64,000 nt of DNA from Atriophallophorus winterbourni (taxonomy: Eukaryota > Platyhelminthes > Trematoda > Plagiorchiida > Microphallidae): positions 1 to 64,000 of the forward strand of contig JACCGJ010003321.1 of the NCBI GenBank assembly GCA_013407085.1. Reading direction: 5' to 3'. Shown in pieces: positions 32,989 through 45,564 of the stretch. Below the pieces are notes generated by a model, which did no database searches, had not been told where the DNA came from, and saw nothing but the letters and a program-made list of their open reading frames with translations. Every line of letters starts with the position of its first letter. Positions within the stretch are counted from its first letter, which is position 1. The position numbers and the translations under genes were made by a program.

Positions 32989-33440
32989 GTGTCTTTGCCA
33001 CAAAATTGGAAACATGGTATAATTAAATCAATGTATATGAGTAGGGACCCTAGTTGTCCAACCAATTACAGACCCGTCATATTGACTTTTTCAACGGATA
33101 AATCTTTAGAGAAGTCGCTCAAGAGGAAAATAGAGATCTTTCTTTTGTTGTGTGGGCGTTGGTGTCTAAAACAACACGGATTCACCAAAAATTTCTGATG
33201 CGCAAGTAATCTACTTCTGGTGGTGTTTGGTGTGCTTTGACTGATTATGATCAAGCGATCGATGTCGTTTTTATTGACTTCAGTAAGGCGTTTGACAGAG
33301 TGCCATACCTCCGATTGCTCGTGAAGTTGGAGTGTCTGGGTACTCAAGGTTGTCTTGTAAAGTCGATCGAATCAATCAATTCAGAAAAAAGAGAAAAAAG
33401 AATATTGCTCCAGAAACTAAGAGAAACAGAAAATAACTAG
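32989..33440 (+). pseudogene. CR1 RT N-terminal part, right arm
   Basis: Frames 32989-33198 and 33237-33440 together cover the same RT start as 10225-10680, with a stop after HGFTKNF and a small deletion near 33215. FIDFSKAFDRVPY is present. The later RT motifs are absent. Confidence 0.75.
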
Positions 33441-34490
33441 ATGGTGAAAGTCTGAAGAAAATCATTTTTTCGAAATCGTGTGAAGCGCACAATTATATCG
33501 TTTTAATATTTCATGTAAAAATATTTTTAATTGCAAGGTTGAATAAGAATACGAATTAATATTTTTTCCATATACTTCGGTGGAATTTCAAACAATTTTT
33601 TGTCATGTTGCGTTGAAAAGCAAATTTGGAATTTATCAGGTTGAATAAATAGTAAGCAAGTGATCAATGTATTTTGTTGTTAGTTTTTTTTCACGTAAAC
33701 ATTTCATCTAATATCCAATATTCAGTTGATATAAAAAACGGTAATTCTCAGAATGTCATCTAAATTTATTTCAACTTATATCAGGTTTCTACAGATAATT
33801 AACAAACGTTGTAGCTGAATATTCCACCTAACAGTGTCCGTTTTCTTTTTTATTCTGATGAGAAATATTATTATATACACGAGAACGATTGATCAGACCA
33901 CTTTTTGAAACAACTAATTCGTGGTTCATTGCGAGTCGATGAGCATGCTCGTTTCTGTGTTTCTGCAATCTTACTGCCAAAGCTTCATCATAAATGCTTC
34001 ACCACGTGAATAACACAATAACATTCGGCATTCAAATTTGCATATACGTACAAAATTGAAATCGAGATAAGGGATATAGAAGTTATTTGGAAGAAGTGAT
34101 TTGTCTTTAATCCGATGACAAATTATTCACAGAAAATAATTTCGCCACCGGGACTCGAACCTGCGACCTCAGGACTGCAAGGGTGGTGGTTTCAACTTCT
34201 ACCCAGAACAAATTATATCTGTATCTCAAAATTATTGAAAAATGCCTGAATATACGTGGCAATCTATGTATCAAGATTTTTAATTGTTTAAAAAAATATT
34301 TTCAGGTAAACGTGATGAGCGTTAGGCAGAAAATGTGAACTTGGATTTTCTAATTTAACTAAGAAGAACTGCCAAAGGCTTATTCCGAATCGCAGAATAA
34401 CAGGTTGCTTGTTCCTGGATTGATTACAACTGCAAACTGCAAAATAAATGTAGTATTTTTAAGAATAAATATGCTAAGGTTATGAGTTAC
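33441..34490 (+). repeat. Single 703-bp unit and flank, right arm
   Basis: Counterpart of the tandem array 7386-10196, with one unit only. The tRNA-like box B is at 34151-34161 (minus). Confidence 0.85.
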
Positions 34491-35545
34491 ATTCGTGAGG
34501 ATCTTGAATGTAGTGTTGATTTATAAAAAGTATTATTTGTCGGAAAATAAGATGAATATTCTCATTCGAATTTGCTCGAGACAAGATAATGATTTTGAGT
34601 GTTTGTACTTAGACACAACGATCTCTGAGTCCAGCAACAGTATCGACTCAAAAGCTGGTCGTCTTTAGTTCAGTTCAGTTCATATTGCACATGAATGTAT
34701 GTGTCAAACGTGCCAATCTAGATTTTATATTTCTAAACACTTAATTTTCTTTGACGGTCAACTGCGTAAGCACTAATCCGGTGTACCGTTGCTCAATTTC
34801 TTGGATTGAACGAAAACCGGTGTTTTCAATATTGTATGTGATGAAACCAACGTTAAGGCTGACTGAAAAGTGAATGCGTCAAAAAACGCAACTAGAGACA
34901 ATATGCAATATGTGAATAAATTGATTGATCAAACTTCTAAGGTCTAAGGCGTGAGTAAACATGACAAATATGGATGCATATAAGAATGTTGGGTTCTAGC
35001 TGTATATGCTTCACCGGGATCCACATACTTATAAGCACGTTCATAGAAACATAGCCAGTCTCAAATTCTTTCAAATGTGAGGTTAAAATGAGGTCTATCT
35101 ATAACATTTCTCATCAATTTAGCTCATCTGGATCGTTTATAGTATTTTGCATTCTTTTCCGTTAGAAGCACTCAGATATTTCTACGGATACTTTACAGAG
35201 AACGTACAATATACTTTACACTACCTGTGTTCCGTCATTCCACATTCTTCGCATGAAGTGAGATTGTGAGATGTTTCATGTACGTTGACAATAACACAAG
35301 ACCAGATATCTCCAGCTGAACTATCTTCGTTTTTCAAGTTAATTCCATCTTGTTTCGTAGAATGAAAATTAAATCTTATTCATTAGTGTGTGATGCGTCG
35401 ATTCTATTATGGTAATTTTGTAAATGTGTGGTTCAGCATTGGAACTGGTTAGTTTTCTAATATTTCGTAATTTCCCGATCGCTATTTATTTTAAAATTAT
35501 GGTGATACATTTGAACGGTTTACGTGAAGTTAATGCAATTCTAGC
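34491..35545. other. AT-rich region, right arm
   Basis: Mirror of 6011-7080. It contains the empty site for the Gypsy insertion. No gene is supported. Confidence 0.5.
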
Positions 35546-35881
35546 CTAATTCATGAAACTCGAGCATGCACTCTGATATCTTAGGCTGAGACTGTCTCTT
35601 GATTCAAGCAATTTTGATGTTTTTTCTTTATACTTCAGCACGTCGAACCATCTAACCTTGATGAACACTGAAAATATTCGAAGGATTAACTCGATGGGGA
35701 CAATTTGAATGTTGATAGCCGGTTGATAACGAAATCCGGAATTGTTCAGATTATTTATTCGACATTTTTGACATTTAAAAGTAAAATTAATCATGGGAGC
35801 TAGTTTGATTTTTTCTTCGACACGAAAATCAAGATCAGTGTGATTCCTTTCCTGTCGGTCAATCAGAGCAAATTGGTACAA
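35546..35881 (-). CDS. 111-codon ORF, right-arm copy of the unknown ORF
   Basis: Counterpart of 5654-6010, with 21 bp missing in frame after CRINN. Everything else is unchanged by eye, including both termini. An in-frame indel with an otherwise preserved frame hints at, but does not prove, coding constraint. Confidence 0.35.
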   Translation of the reverse strand: MYQFALIDRQERNHTDLDFRVEEKIKLAPMINFTFKCQKCRINNLNNSGFRYQPAINIQIVPIELILRIFSVFIKVRWFDVLKYKEKTSKLLESRDSLSLRYQSACSSFMN

Positions 35882-36575
35882 ACTTGACGTTACCTTAACA
35901 ACGTTATTGTCAAAGATTCACATGCGTCTTCATATTTGTTGGTGTGAGGTATGCAATATTAGAAATAGATATCAACATCTAATTTTGTATATATGTTAAA
36001 CCTTGCGACAGCTACATTAGATAAACTACTGATCTATCCAATTTGAGTCAAGCAGTAAAGCAGGCTAGTCCTTTTTGTAGCCAGAAAAATCGTGCGAGAC
36101 TAGCGGTTGTCAGACCATTATAGCTCTCTCCGCACGTAACTTCAATCGAGAAAAAATATCTATCTATATCTATGTATTCTATCTTGTCTCCTAAAAATAT
36201 GGTTTATTGATCAACGCGATCTGTACCTTGTCTGTATTTCGCCTTCACCGATAAAATTAAAATATTTTATGCTCGCAAGTTTGCTCCTATCGGTAATTCT
36301 GACCACTATGTTATTAAAATTATGCCTAACATTTATCGAAGTACTTGATGTAAATACCTAACCCATCAGTTTTGCAGAAAGGTGACTACCAGAGACAACG
36401 AGCATGACAAAATTTTAGGTCTTAGACACATGATTGATACCACTGATTTCCAAATATTTCCTGATTAGGATGTTTCTTATAATGTGACGTGCGATGCTAT
36501 CTGAGTTTTTGTTTTGAGATTTGTTGTCCTTCCAACAAAACCGTCAACACAAATTAAGAGAAAACCTTCATAAAC
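35882..36575. other. AT-rich stretch, right arm
   Basis: Mirror of 4956-5653. Nothing is recognised. Confidence 0.5.
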
Positions 36576-36579
36576 ATCA

Positions 36580-37740
36580 GTGGGGTGCGGTTCTATCGAT
36601 TCTATCAGATGCACGTTTAACGGATTTAGGTACCTCGATTGGATGGATAAACGCAACCATCCTCGTCATCCGTTAAACCTTTGTGAGGAAACCAAAGTTA
36701 AATTCTCACATTCCCTAGAGTATTTTGTTGAATCTATTGGGATCTACATCGCCGGTCAGAAACCTGATAAAAAGCAAACAGAAACAAGTATGTCAGATCT
36801 GGTATACATGAACCTGGGTTCAAATAATGGAGAAATATGAGACCATTGATAGCGAACTCCATAGTGATATTGAGTAAAATATGTTAACTCTACATGAATG
36901 AAGCCTGGATGTTTTGCAAATGTCAACTTGACAGCCCTTGAGGCAGGGTCTCTTATTCCATTCGATTCGATTAACGTCCAGCATACGTTGGCCTTTCAAT
37001 TGAATGGAGTGAACGCAACGATCAAATTCATCCGTGCAACCATCGGGATTGGACAGAATTGAAATCTCATGATTCCGATGAGAATGAACGTGATTCCATG
37101 AGCATCGTCATCGTTGAGAATACACCTGATCAAGAGAAACAGAACAGCGTATGTCACATGTCAAATACATGAACCTTGGTTGAATTCAAGAAGCGTTATG
37201 CAATCGTTGTAGTCAAAAAAGATTGTGACAATCCAGAAATCAGGAATATATAGATGAATGAAGACAGAAAGACTTCCCTGTTCAATTACACAGCAGTTAG
37301 ATGCCATATATCCATTTTGATTCTATTCGATGCACGTTTAACAGATTTAGGAACCTCGATTGGATGGATAAACACAACCATCCTCGTCATCCGTTAAACC
37401 TTTGCGAGGAAACCAAAGTTAAATTCCCACATTCCCTAGAGTATTATGTTAAATCTATTGGGATATACATCGCCGGTCAGAAACCTGATAAAAAGCAAAC
37501 AGAATAATGTATGTCAGATCTGGTATACATGAACCTGGGTTCAAATAATGGAGAAATATGAGACCATTGTTAGCGAACTCCAGAGTAACATTGAGTAAAA
37601 TATGTTAACTCTACATGAATGAAGCCTGAATGTTTTGCAAAGGTCAATTTGACAGACCTTAAGGCAGGGTCTTTTATTCGATTCGATTGACGTCCAGCAT
37701 ACGTTGCCTTTCAATTGGATGGAGTGAACGGAGCAAATCA
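36580..37740 (+). repeat. Exon-like tandem blocks, right arm
   Basis: Mirror of 3795-4955. The blocks read in order on plus: 36580-36840 (86 codons, upstream AG at 36607), a diverged block around 36960-37200, 37301-37507 (68 codons), then a truncated block ending where the Gypsy fragment starts at 37742. The nucleotide similarity between the two block types is clearest around GGATGGATAAACGCAACCATC and at the downstream ATACATGAACC motif. Confidence 0.6.
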
Positions 37741-37741
37741 C

Positions 37742-38260
37742 TTAAGGGCTAGGAGATTCGTGCGCAATGTAGATGAATCTTCGGTAAACGTTTACCAGTC
37801 CCAGAAAACGCCGGAGCTCCTTAAACGTTGTTGGCTCTGGGAAGTTAACAATGGCATCCGTGTTTTCATCCAGTGGCCGATTACCCGAAGCTAAAAGTCG
37901 ATGACCCAGGAAATCGATCTGAGTCTGGCCAAAAATGCACTTAGACCAAGGGCTAATGGAAGGTCGTATGATGCCAAATGCCAGCATGTGCTGGAACTCT
38001 TGCGCGCTATCTGTAACTTTTCAGGCGTTAATCGCCTCGGTCTTCCGTAAACCGGGGGCCCACTAGTGGTAATATGGTGTTCCACTGGGGTGGAGACTGT
38101 AGGTAGTACATTCGGTGATGCGCGGAATAAGTTGAGATAGTTCGCAAGCAGAGGGGCATACGATGGTCCGATGTCGCCGTAGCTAAATACCGGAGATATC
38201 CTCGCGTCTCTGCCCGGGGTGTCAAGAACTTTAAGACGGGTAGTTCCATCTATCAGTTGC
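37742..38260 (-). pseudogene. Gypsy pol fragment, right arm
   Basis: Mirror of 3275-3792. Frames 37891-38313 and 37742-37987 overlap because of a one-base loss in the RT approach region. LRRFLGLVNVYRRFI is present. Confidence 0.75.
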
Positions 38261-38892
38261 AAGCGTCGGGAATCTCGTGCTCGTAATGCGTTTTTGCAGT
38301 TGAAGGGCACCATTTGGCGCCAGCTCGGGATCAGCCTAAAAACTAAGACGCGTGTTTAACAAGCAGCGATCCGCCCTGTACTGCTTTACGGATGCGATAC
38401 ATGGCCTTTAAGGACACAGGCTGTACGCACATTAGAAGTGTTCGACCATTGGTGCCTCAGGGTAATCTTGGGCATCCGATATACTGACCAAGTATCTAAC
38501 GCAGCCGTACGAGAGCGTTGCAGCGGACTATCTCCACTTTCCGCTCACATACAACGGCGAAGGCTGCAATGTTTTGGCCACGTCCTCCGAAAGAGAGACA
38601 CAGCACTTTCAAAACTCGCCCTCGACCCCAAACCCGTTCGCACCTGGCGTCGGCGGCAAGGTGGTCAAGTGAAAACCTGGCTGTCAACTGTGAAAGAGGA
38701 TGTAGAAACCCTGGGTCTGCGTACCGTCTACGGGGTTTGCAGGTAAGAACGAGACTGGATCACGATCTGCAACGATCTCGCCTCCGATCGACGTGCGTGG
38801 GTTGGTGCGATTCGAGACATCAATGAAGCCGGCTAATCCACCCGTGGAGCCAGCCGCACAAAAGTAAATTAAAGTAAGTAAGCGTCGGAATC
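38261..38892 (+). mobile_element. 5'-truncated RTE-type LINE, right arm
   Basis: Mirror of 2648-3274. The plus frame 38438-38746 encodes the RTE C-terminal segment. The 3' tail here is AAAAGTAAATTAAAGTAAGT, a few bases longer than in the left arm. The flanking duplication is at 38261-38274 and 38880-38892. Confidence 0.8.
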
Positions 38893-40064
38893 TACAAGAA
38901 GATCGAATGCGTGCAAGAAGTCAACGCCTAGTATGGCATAATGGACCGCGGCGATCGTGAAAATCCAGCGGAATTCACGACGCAAACCTAAATCCAGAGT
39001 CAAAAAGCGTTGACCGTAGGTTGTTATTATGAATCCGTTTGCAGCCTTTAAGTGCCGGCTTAATGGGCTAGACGTTGTGTGCGCATCTACCGGGAGCACA
39101 CTCACCTCTGCACCGGTGTCTACCAGAAAATGTATGCCAGTAGGCTTATCAGGTATATAGAATAGACGACTCGAATGTTTAGGGCCTACGGCGGTAGCCG
39201 TCGTTACTTGTCGGCCCGAAAGTTTCTCGCTCGCGAGGTGTGATATGCGCAAGGCTTTATGCAACTTTGCGCTTTCTCGCCATACTTTCGGTGAACCCAG
39301 CATATTAATACGGCTTTTCGAGCGCCGGTGGGTTGGGCTGCGTGACTGTGGCCTGCGGCTGAGTGTGAGGCTTTAAAACTCATTGCGCAATTCTGCTACC
39401 TCAGCCATAAGGTCTGTAGCTTTGTTATCATCGGTTCTACTTCGTGTGTGTGTTTGTCCTGCTGCTACGGCGGTGATATGAGCATCCGGATGATAGTGTA
39501 TGCATTCGACGATGCCATCCGCCATCTCTGCCAGCTCAGATATCGGAGTACTTTTTGCTGAAACTAGGATAGCCTGCACGCTGGACCCAAAGTTCCCGAA
39601 TAAACGACTTATCCATACGAGCTGACCCCAGAAGCCGTCGCATCTCTATTAATATGGTAGATGGCTTTCTTCCGACAACCTCCAGATCGCCAAAAAGCTC
39701 TTGCAGCCTAACGCGTTCGGACGGGACCGTGCGGGAAATCACAGCTTGTTTGAGGCTATGGTAGGGTCGCCTTCGGGGGCAGTGAGGACTGCGTCGCGAA
39801 CCTGCAGTAATATGTCGGTAGGCAGTTTTTGTGTCAAATAGTAGAAGATCGCTGCGTAATCTACGATATTCTTGGCGCTAAGCTCCGTTTAAAAAAGTAG
39901 AACGAATACTCGGGGTCCTGTGTAACGAAACTGGGAACTGTGATGGCCGTAGAGGCCAATAATATGTGCTTAGATTCACTCATAATGAACCGTCCAAGTG
40001 ACAAAAAACTGATTGAAATAGCAGGTGCGAAATAAAAACGAAACACACAGAAATATGTACCCAA
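38893..40064 (-). pseudogene. CsRn1-like Gypsy gag and protease, right arm
   Basis: The protease frame 38869-39303 is open over 144 codons, with FLVDTGAEVSVLPVD and GVDFLHAF. The gag is in frames 39373-39579, 39536-39742 and 39861-40064. This is the better preserved of the two copies for the protease. Confidence 0.75.
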
Positions 40065-40545
40065 AAAATAAGTGCCGAAAAGAAAATAATCGGAAAAACG
40101 TTTGACTTACCGGAAAGATTCACGAAGGATTAGTGTACGGAGGGTTCACCAATTTGTAGTAGACCAGATTACTACAATAATGTCTCGAAGAACGTTGGAG
40201 AAAAGGCACAGGAGATGGAAGGTTTATCGCTGTGGCCAAAACGTGTACAGAGCGTTTACGATGCACGCACGAACTAACGGAATTTAATATTTTCAAGGAA
40301 AAACAAGCGGTGTTACATGTACTATTTTACAAGGTTATTTCCTTTTACATTCTATACTTATATATATGGTTTAGTAAACCAAGTTTGTCATTATTGGAAG
40401 TGAGCTGCCATACGAACTTCTCTGAATCCTTCGTCTTCTTTCTCAATAGTAGGTTGGGCAATATCGTGGGAAGCATATACGGGTGCAAGATTAGCTCCAT
40501 ATCAAGAACGTAACAGTTTGGCGACGGGTTTACTCAAGTTACGAA
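40065..40545. other. Unassigned stretch, right arm
   Basis: Mirror of 991-1470. Short ORFs at 40102-40287 and 40232-40513 resemble nothing I know. Confidence 0.35.
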
Positions 40546-40549
40546 ATCA

Positions 40550-40880
40550 GGGAATAATCTAAGATGGAAATTTCTTTGGAGCGGCAAATGATGTTGATGA
40601 AATTTCTACTTCAAAAGCAAGTACCAAGCACAAAAGCACGTGCTATTCCACTCTCTGTTGACGGAATTGCGAACAGTTTCGCAGAATTTTCAATGATCCG
40701 GAAGCGAACGTCACGTTTAAAAATTGGTTCAGACGTTATGAACACCTTTTCCGTGTTGCTTTGTCGGCTCAAGATGATGCATGGAAAGTCCGGCTGCTGT
40801 TGCGTAAACTTTGCCCAGCAGAGCTGTATAAATACTGCAACCTGATCCTTCTCAAAAATCGTCGTTCTTTAGCTCATATG
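40550..40880 (+). pseudogene. Gypsy-type gag fragment, right arm
   Basis: Mirror of 665-990. One frame gives a 93-codon ORF from 40564. The gag-like block DDAWKVRLLLRKL lies in a neighbouring frame. Confidence 0.55.
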
Positions 40881-41240
40881 TTGTCGAACAACACTTGAAG
40901 TTAGCAATCTAAAGCGAAACCACCAACTTCGAACAATGACGAAACAAAGCATCAGCACGCAATGCCCGTTGGCGTTTAAGCCTCCGGAGTACACTAAAAT
41001 TTTCCCATATGAGTAGGAGCCTCGAGAGAAATCGGTGGGTGCAGGAGGCCAGTTAAACCACGCTTCAAAATGTTCTGTCCATCGCTCCATGCGCATGGGC
41101 ACGTTGAAAACTGGCAAGAAAATTTGCTCCACGTATCAGCTTACAAATGGCTGGTCGCACGCTTACAGTAGTTCTGATGAGTTAGAACAATTTTCTGAAA
41201 AATTCTACAGCTGTCGCAGATATCATTCCTGGGCCATTCT
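40881..41240. other. Unassigned stretch, right arm
   Basis: Mirror of 311-664. Overlapping short ORFs lie on both strands, with no domain recognised. Confidence 0.35.
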
Positions 41241-42130
41241 AACAGTGTGACCTCAGATCGCTTACTTAAGACGATTTCGACATTAGCTTGACCAGATGGT
41301 ACCAACAGACAAACGCATGACCTGACTCTAGACATGTGCTCCAGCATGAACGGCAATCTTGCACACATCTTTACCACGAGTAGCTGATAGCAATGTGGTC
41401 AATTTGCGTGAAAAAGGCTGTCAATCGACATTTCCCGGTGAAGCAGTGACGCTACGAATGAAGGAATTTAGGAGGAAAGCAAGGTAAAGTCTGTGCTTAG
41501 AGCACAAGCTAAGCAATCTTTTGCCGTTATCATCACGATTGCAATCACGACCAAACATATCAGCCACAAAATGCTCGTTTAATGATAGACGGTCAACACG
41601 TGCGTTCATGTCTCCAGCTAGGACAACGATGTCATTCTTCGATGCATGTAATCTTCCATAAAAGCATCTTAGTCAATTTTGAAGGTACGATTAGACGGTG
41701 CGTACGCAGATACCACTAATAGTTTGCGCGATTGATTGCGAAATCCGTTTTTACTACACAATAGCAACTATCGACTGGGATCCATTCTAACAGTGTGACC
41801 TCAAATCGCTTACTTAAGACGATTTCGACATTAGCTTGACCAGATGGCATCGTCATCAGTGGTCAGGCGTAGGTAATGCGACTTGCGTGAGTTCGAAGGG
41901 TAAGACAATCGTGTAACTGAGCTAGAGTTATGCATGTGTGTTACCGACAAACAGCACACATCGAGGCTATCAATTTTGCGAGCCAAGGCTGCCTGCTGTC
42001 CGATGTTAGCTGGAGTCCGTTATTTGATCGCTGCTAATTTGAATGGTACGCGTGGATGTAAAAACGCCCTAAAGGCATTCGAATCAGGCAAAACTATTCG
42101 AAGTGGGTCAATTTGGAAAGCTTGATGAAT
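41241..42130 (-). pseudogene. RTE-type LINE endonuclease, frame-broken
   Basis: Read on the minus strand from about 42060, the sequence matches 52330-53090: an N-terminal KLAAxN region, the ARxxDSLDVCC block, TDDDAI, then LAGDMNARVDRL and DNGKRLLSLCSKHRLYL. The last part is open in frame 41421-41609. The part beyond 41540 lies outside the left-arm copy, so this is where the duplicated DNA meets the window edge. Several frame breaks make it non-functional. Confidence 0.75.
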
Positions 42131-42480
42131 AAGCTGCACTTTCGTCTGGGTTATTTAGAGAACCACAAAACCGCAAGCATCACTAATGGACGTCATGACA
42201 GGTGTATAGTTTGACAAACTAAACGAAATAACGTTGTGCTTTGAAAGTAAGGTCGTCCATGAAACATCAGTAACAGCCTTCTGGGAGCCACTAGGAAACC
42301 ACGTAGCTAAAAGGATTTCGCTTAAATCCCATGGGAACACTTATGTATGCATGATTATTAAAATAAGCTTGTGCTTTCAACCAGTACCCTCGATTTTTAT
42401 TGCACGTTCATAAATCTGTAAAGTCGAGAAATCAATATCAGTAGGTTGACGCAGGTTGCCCCTGTCTTTGATGAAGTGGT
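42131..42480. other. Unassigned stretch before a CR1 copy
   Basis: A few short ORFs. The last 60 bp may belong to the ORF1 tail of the following CR1 element. Confidence 0.4.
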
Positions 42481-42489
42481 AAAAGTGTA

Positions 42490-45190
42490 ATGGTAGGCAC
42501 CGCGTTTCGTCTGGGCCACAGGCCAGCTCCAGAAGATCGCCCCAGACCCTTAAAGAATGTGTTTGACTGCGCTGGGTATGTGAACTTACTGCTAAAGCGA
42601 GGTTACAGGTTGAAGAGTAGTGAGCATCGACTCCGCGTGATCTCTCTGCGGAAGATATTAAAAATGCGAAAAGCTACTCAGGAGATTCACGAGCGCATAG
42701 TCGCAGGTAAAACTAACTTGTGTGTGTTGTAAGGATGAGGCAAAAGTTCGTTGAGAGCCTCTGTCGATAGGCATTCGAATGGATCTGGATATTTAAAAGT
42801 GATATATTTTAATGCGGTGGGCTTGAGAAACAAGCTGAATAAACTCTTTGAGTGGATTAGACAGGACTCTTCAGTGATTTTCGCGGTGACGGAAACCTAT
42901 ATCTCATCTGAGCAGGATGATCACGAGCTGGCCCTATCTGGATATAGACTCATTTCCTCAGATGGAACAGCCACTAGAATCGGTGGTGGGGCTGTCTTAT
43001 ACTTCCAACAACAAATTTCCGTCGCAGTGTTGGCTCGTTTCCAGCAGACTGCCAGTATGGGTACGAGGTTATGGTACAATATAAGGACTGCAGCTTCATT
43101 TGCCACAATAGGTGTCATTTATCGTTCTCACAATTCTCAGGTAGATACACTGATATCACAGATCTGTCAGTATGGTTGATCTTAAAACTGTTTGATTAAT
43201 GACGATTTCAATGCTCCATGCTTTGGCTGAACTTCTCTATAATAAGGTTCTGAGTCATTCAAACAGGACTTATTTGACGCTTTAGTTGATGTGGGGCTCG
43301 TACAGCATCTTTCACAACCGAACAGAATAGGCCCTACTGGGTGCAAGTCCATTTTAGACTTCGTTTTCGTTTTAACGCAGTTTGATATTACTCATTTTCG
43401 GAATGAAGCTTCATTACTTTGTATTGATCATGCCACCAAAATTTTCATTTCAAAAAGCAACACTGGCTGGGCACCAAATTCTATTCGCAGAAGGAATTTA
43501 TGGAATGCAGACGCGGATAAGTTACGGGATGTTGCTTCATCTCTCGACTGGTCTTTCGATCAATCAGCTGATGTTGAAGATTGTTTGCGGGTGATGTGGA
43601 ATGATATCTGGACAGTTATTGAGGTGGCATTGCGTTGTGCACACGTTGTTTTCAAACGAAATGTCCCCCTTGATGTGACAAGGATCTCCGGAAACGTTTA
43701 CGGCAACGTCAAAAGCCGATGATGGTTTGAAAGCAGAAGCCATGGTTATGCAATACGCCTTCGTGTACTGTCTGGAAGACAATTATCCTCCTACGTACTT
43801 TATGAAAAGTGAGGTCTTTTTGATCTTGATGCAGATGTAGAGACGGTTAGACTCCTGTTGGAACAGCTAGACACAAGATTCGTGTCAGAAGCCGACGGTA
43901 TTCATCCGTTGGTTTTAGGAACACTATCAGACGTGTTGTGCGATCCGCTGGTCAGGTTGTTTAAAAAATCTGTAAAATTTGGGTCTTGCAAGATGAATGG
44001 ATACATGGTATTATTAAACCTATGTTTAAGGTTGTTGACCTCATTTATCCTGCTAATTACAGGCCGGTCACACTAACTTCTCTGATCGGAAAATGTTTAG
44101 AGAAGTTGATCAAGAGGAAAACATAGCGCATTCTCTTGGAGTGTGGGTGTTGGCATCCACAACAACAGGCATTTACCAAAAGTCGCTCATATGTAAACAA
44201 TCTACTCCTGGCGCGAAATATTTGGTGAGCTTTGACTGATTTCGGTCAAACGGTCGATGTTATTTTTACCGACTTTGTAATGCGTTCACCGCGTACCCAA
44301 CCGCCGCTTGCTCAAGGATGTTTTCTTAAGTTGATCGAGGCATTCATTTCAGGACGATCAAATAGTGTAGAAGTGAATGTAGTTTTGTCTTCAGAGATGA
44401 TACCAAGCTCAGGATTGCTGCAAGGATCTGTTCTTGGCCCATTGTTATTCAAATTATTCGTGAAGGACATTTTGGACGCGGTAGCTATAATATGAAACTG
44501 TGGGCCTCTGTCAGTTCCTGTAATGGTCACAAGCAACTGCGAAACGTAGTTGATGACTTAAACAGCAGGACACATCGCTGGTCGATGCCTATAAATGTGG
44601 ACAAGACAGTCGTCACGCGCATATACTTCTATGAATACTTTCTGGGAATTAAGCCTATTAAAGCGGTAACGGTTGAAAATGTCGTACGGATTCTGGTTAT
44701 GGATTCCTTGAAGTCGAAGGCTGAAACTTGTCGGAGAATGAGCAGCGCTACCCAGAAGCTGTTGGCGATTCGGCTTTTTTTGCGACCATTACTTTGTGAA
44801 TGTTGGAGACTCATTTCTCTGCGTTTCTTCGTCCTATGTTAGAACATGGGCTACCTGTTGCATTTCTTCAGTCTAAAGGCGAATGCGACTCCTTGGAGTG
44901 TGTATAGAGTAGAGGGACTAAGATAGTACATGGAATGCGTAACCTCGCTAACGAGGATAGAAGGAGCTTACTGAAACTTTATTCCTTAGAACTTCGAAGG
45001 GAAAGGTTAGGCCTGCTTCTGACACGTCGTATTCTTCTCGGTCTATATGGAGACGACTTCCTCCAATACTTTTGATTAGTAGGTGAGTTGAGGACTCGGG
45101 GACATGAATTAAAGTTGTAGAAGCCTAGAAGGCTGAAGCTGAGTAATGCGAGCATGCTATCCACGCTGGTGGTGAACACTTAGAACTCTC
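42490..45190 (+). pseudogene. CR1-type LINE ORF2, diverged relative of the arm CR1
   Basis: ORF2 leader 42490-42732 (RPLKNVFDCAGYVNLLL), endonuclease from 42780 (VIYFNAVGLRNKL, VTETYISSEQDD, GGGAVLYF), endonuclease end 43291-43722, then RT from 43858 (ADGIHPLVLG) through FGQTVDVIFTDF near 44240, GSVLGPLLFKLF near 44430 and WSMPINVDKT near 44580. The C-terminal part to about 45080 is in broken frames. The FADD motif is destroyed: the sequence runs from LDAVAII to a stop just before KLWASV. It is more complete than the arm copies, which end after the first RT motif. Confidence 0.8.
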
Positions 45191-45216
45191 TACCGTAAGG
45201 GCTCTTGTCTCTACCA

Positions 45217-45560
45217 TTACAACAAATATTCAGAAGCGCGTTGGATCAGCATTTGTTGAGACGGATGGACTTGATCCCTGGAGTGATATAGTGGTGTTTC
45301 TCTACTTACACGTCCTGCATTCTCTGCAGAAGTCACCCATGTAAGAAACTGTATCGCAGGTGTCATTAAAAACCAGGAACAAAGCGATGCAATCCTTAAT
45401 TCACACGAAAGACAAGCACTTGTTACGCTGAAACAAGATAGAAATATAGCCAATACTAAGGCCGACAAAGGTGAAGTAACGGTAATTTTAACAAAAGCGA
45501 CTATTTAGACAATGTTAGGTTACACTTATCCGGGGGTCCTTAAGAAAGGATAGATAATGG
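45217..45560 (+). pseudogene. Penelope-like element 1, N-terminal remnant
   Basis: A plus frame around 45340-45500 contains ERQALVTLKQDRNIA and ADKGEVTVILTK. These correspond to the EEEIVIIKPDKSKVTVIL segment of the second Penelope copy at 60850-60905. It meets stops soon after and is not annotated as an intact ORF. Confidence 0.6.
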
Positions 45561-45564
45561 TAAA

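Larger units (their letters stand above)
28558..41540 (-). repeat. Right arm of the large inverted duplication
   Basis: This is the reverse complement of 1-15378. It carries only one copy of the 703-bp unit and lacks the 317-bp insertion found in the left arm, so it is closer to the pre-amplification arrangement. Several reading frames broken in one arm are open in the other: the Gypsy protease is better here, the CR1 ORF1 is better in the left arm. The arms have therefore decayed independently, which argues against a simple assembly fold-back. Confidence 0.95.
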
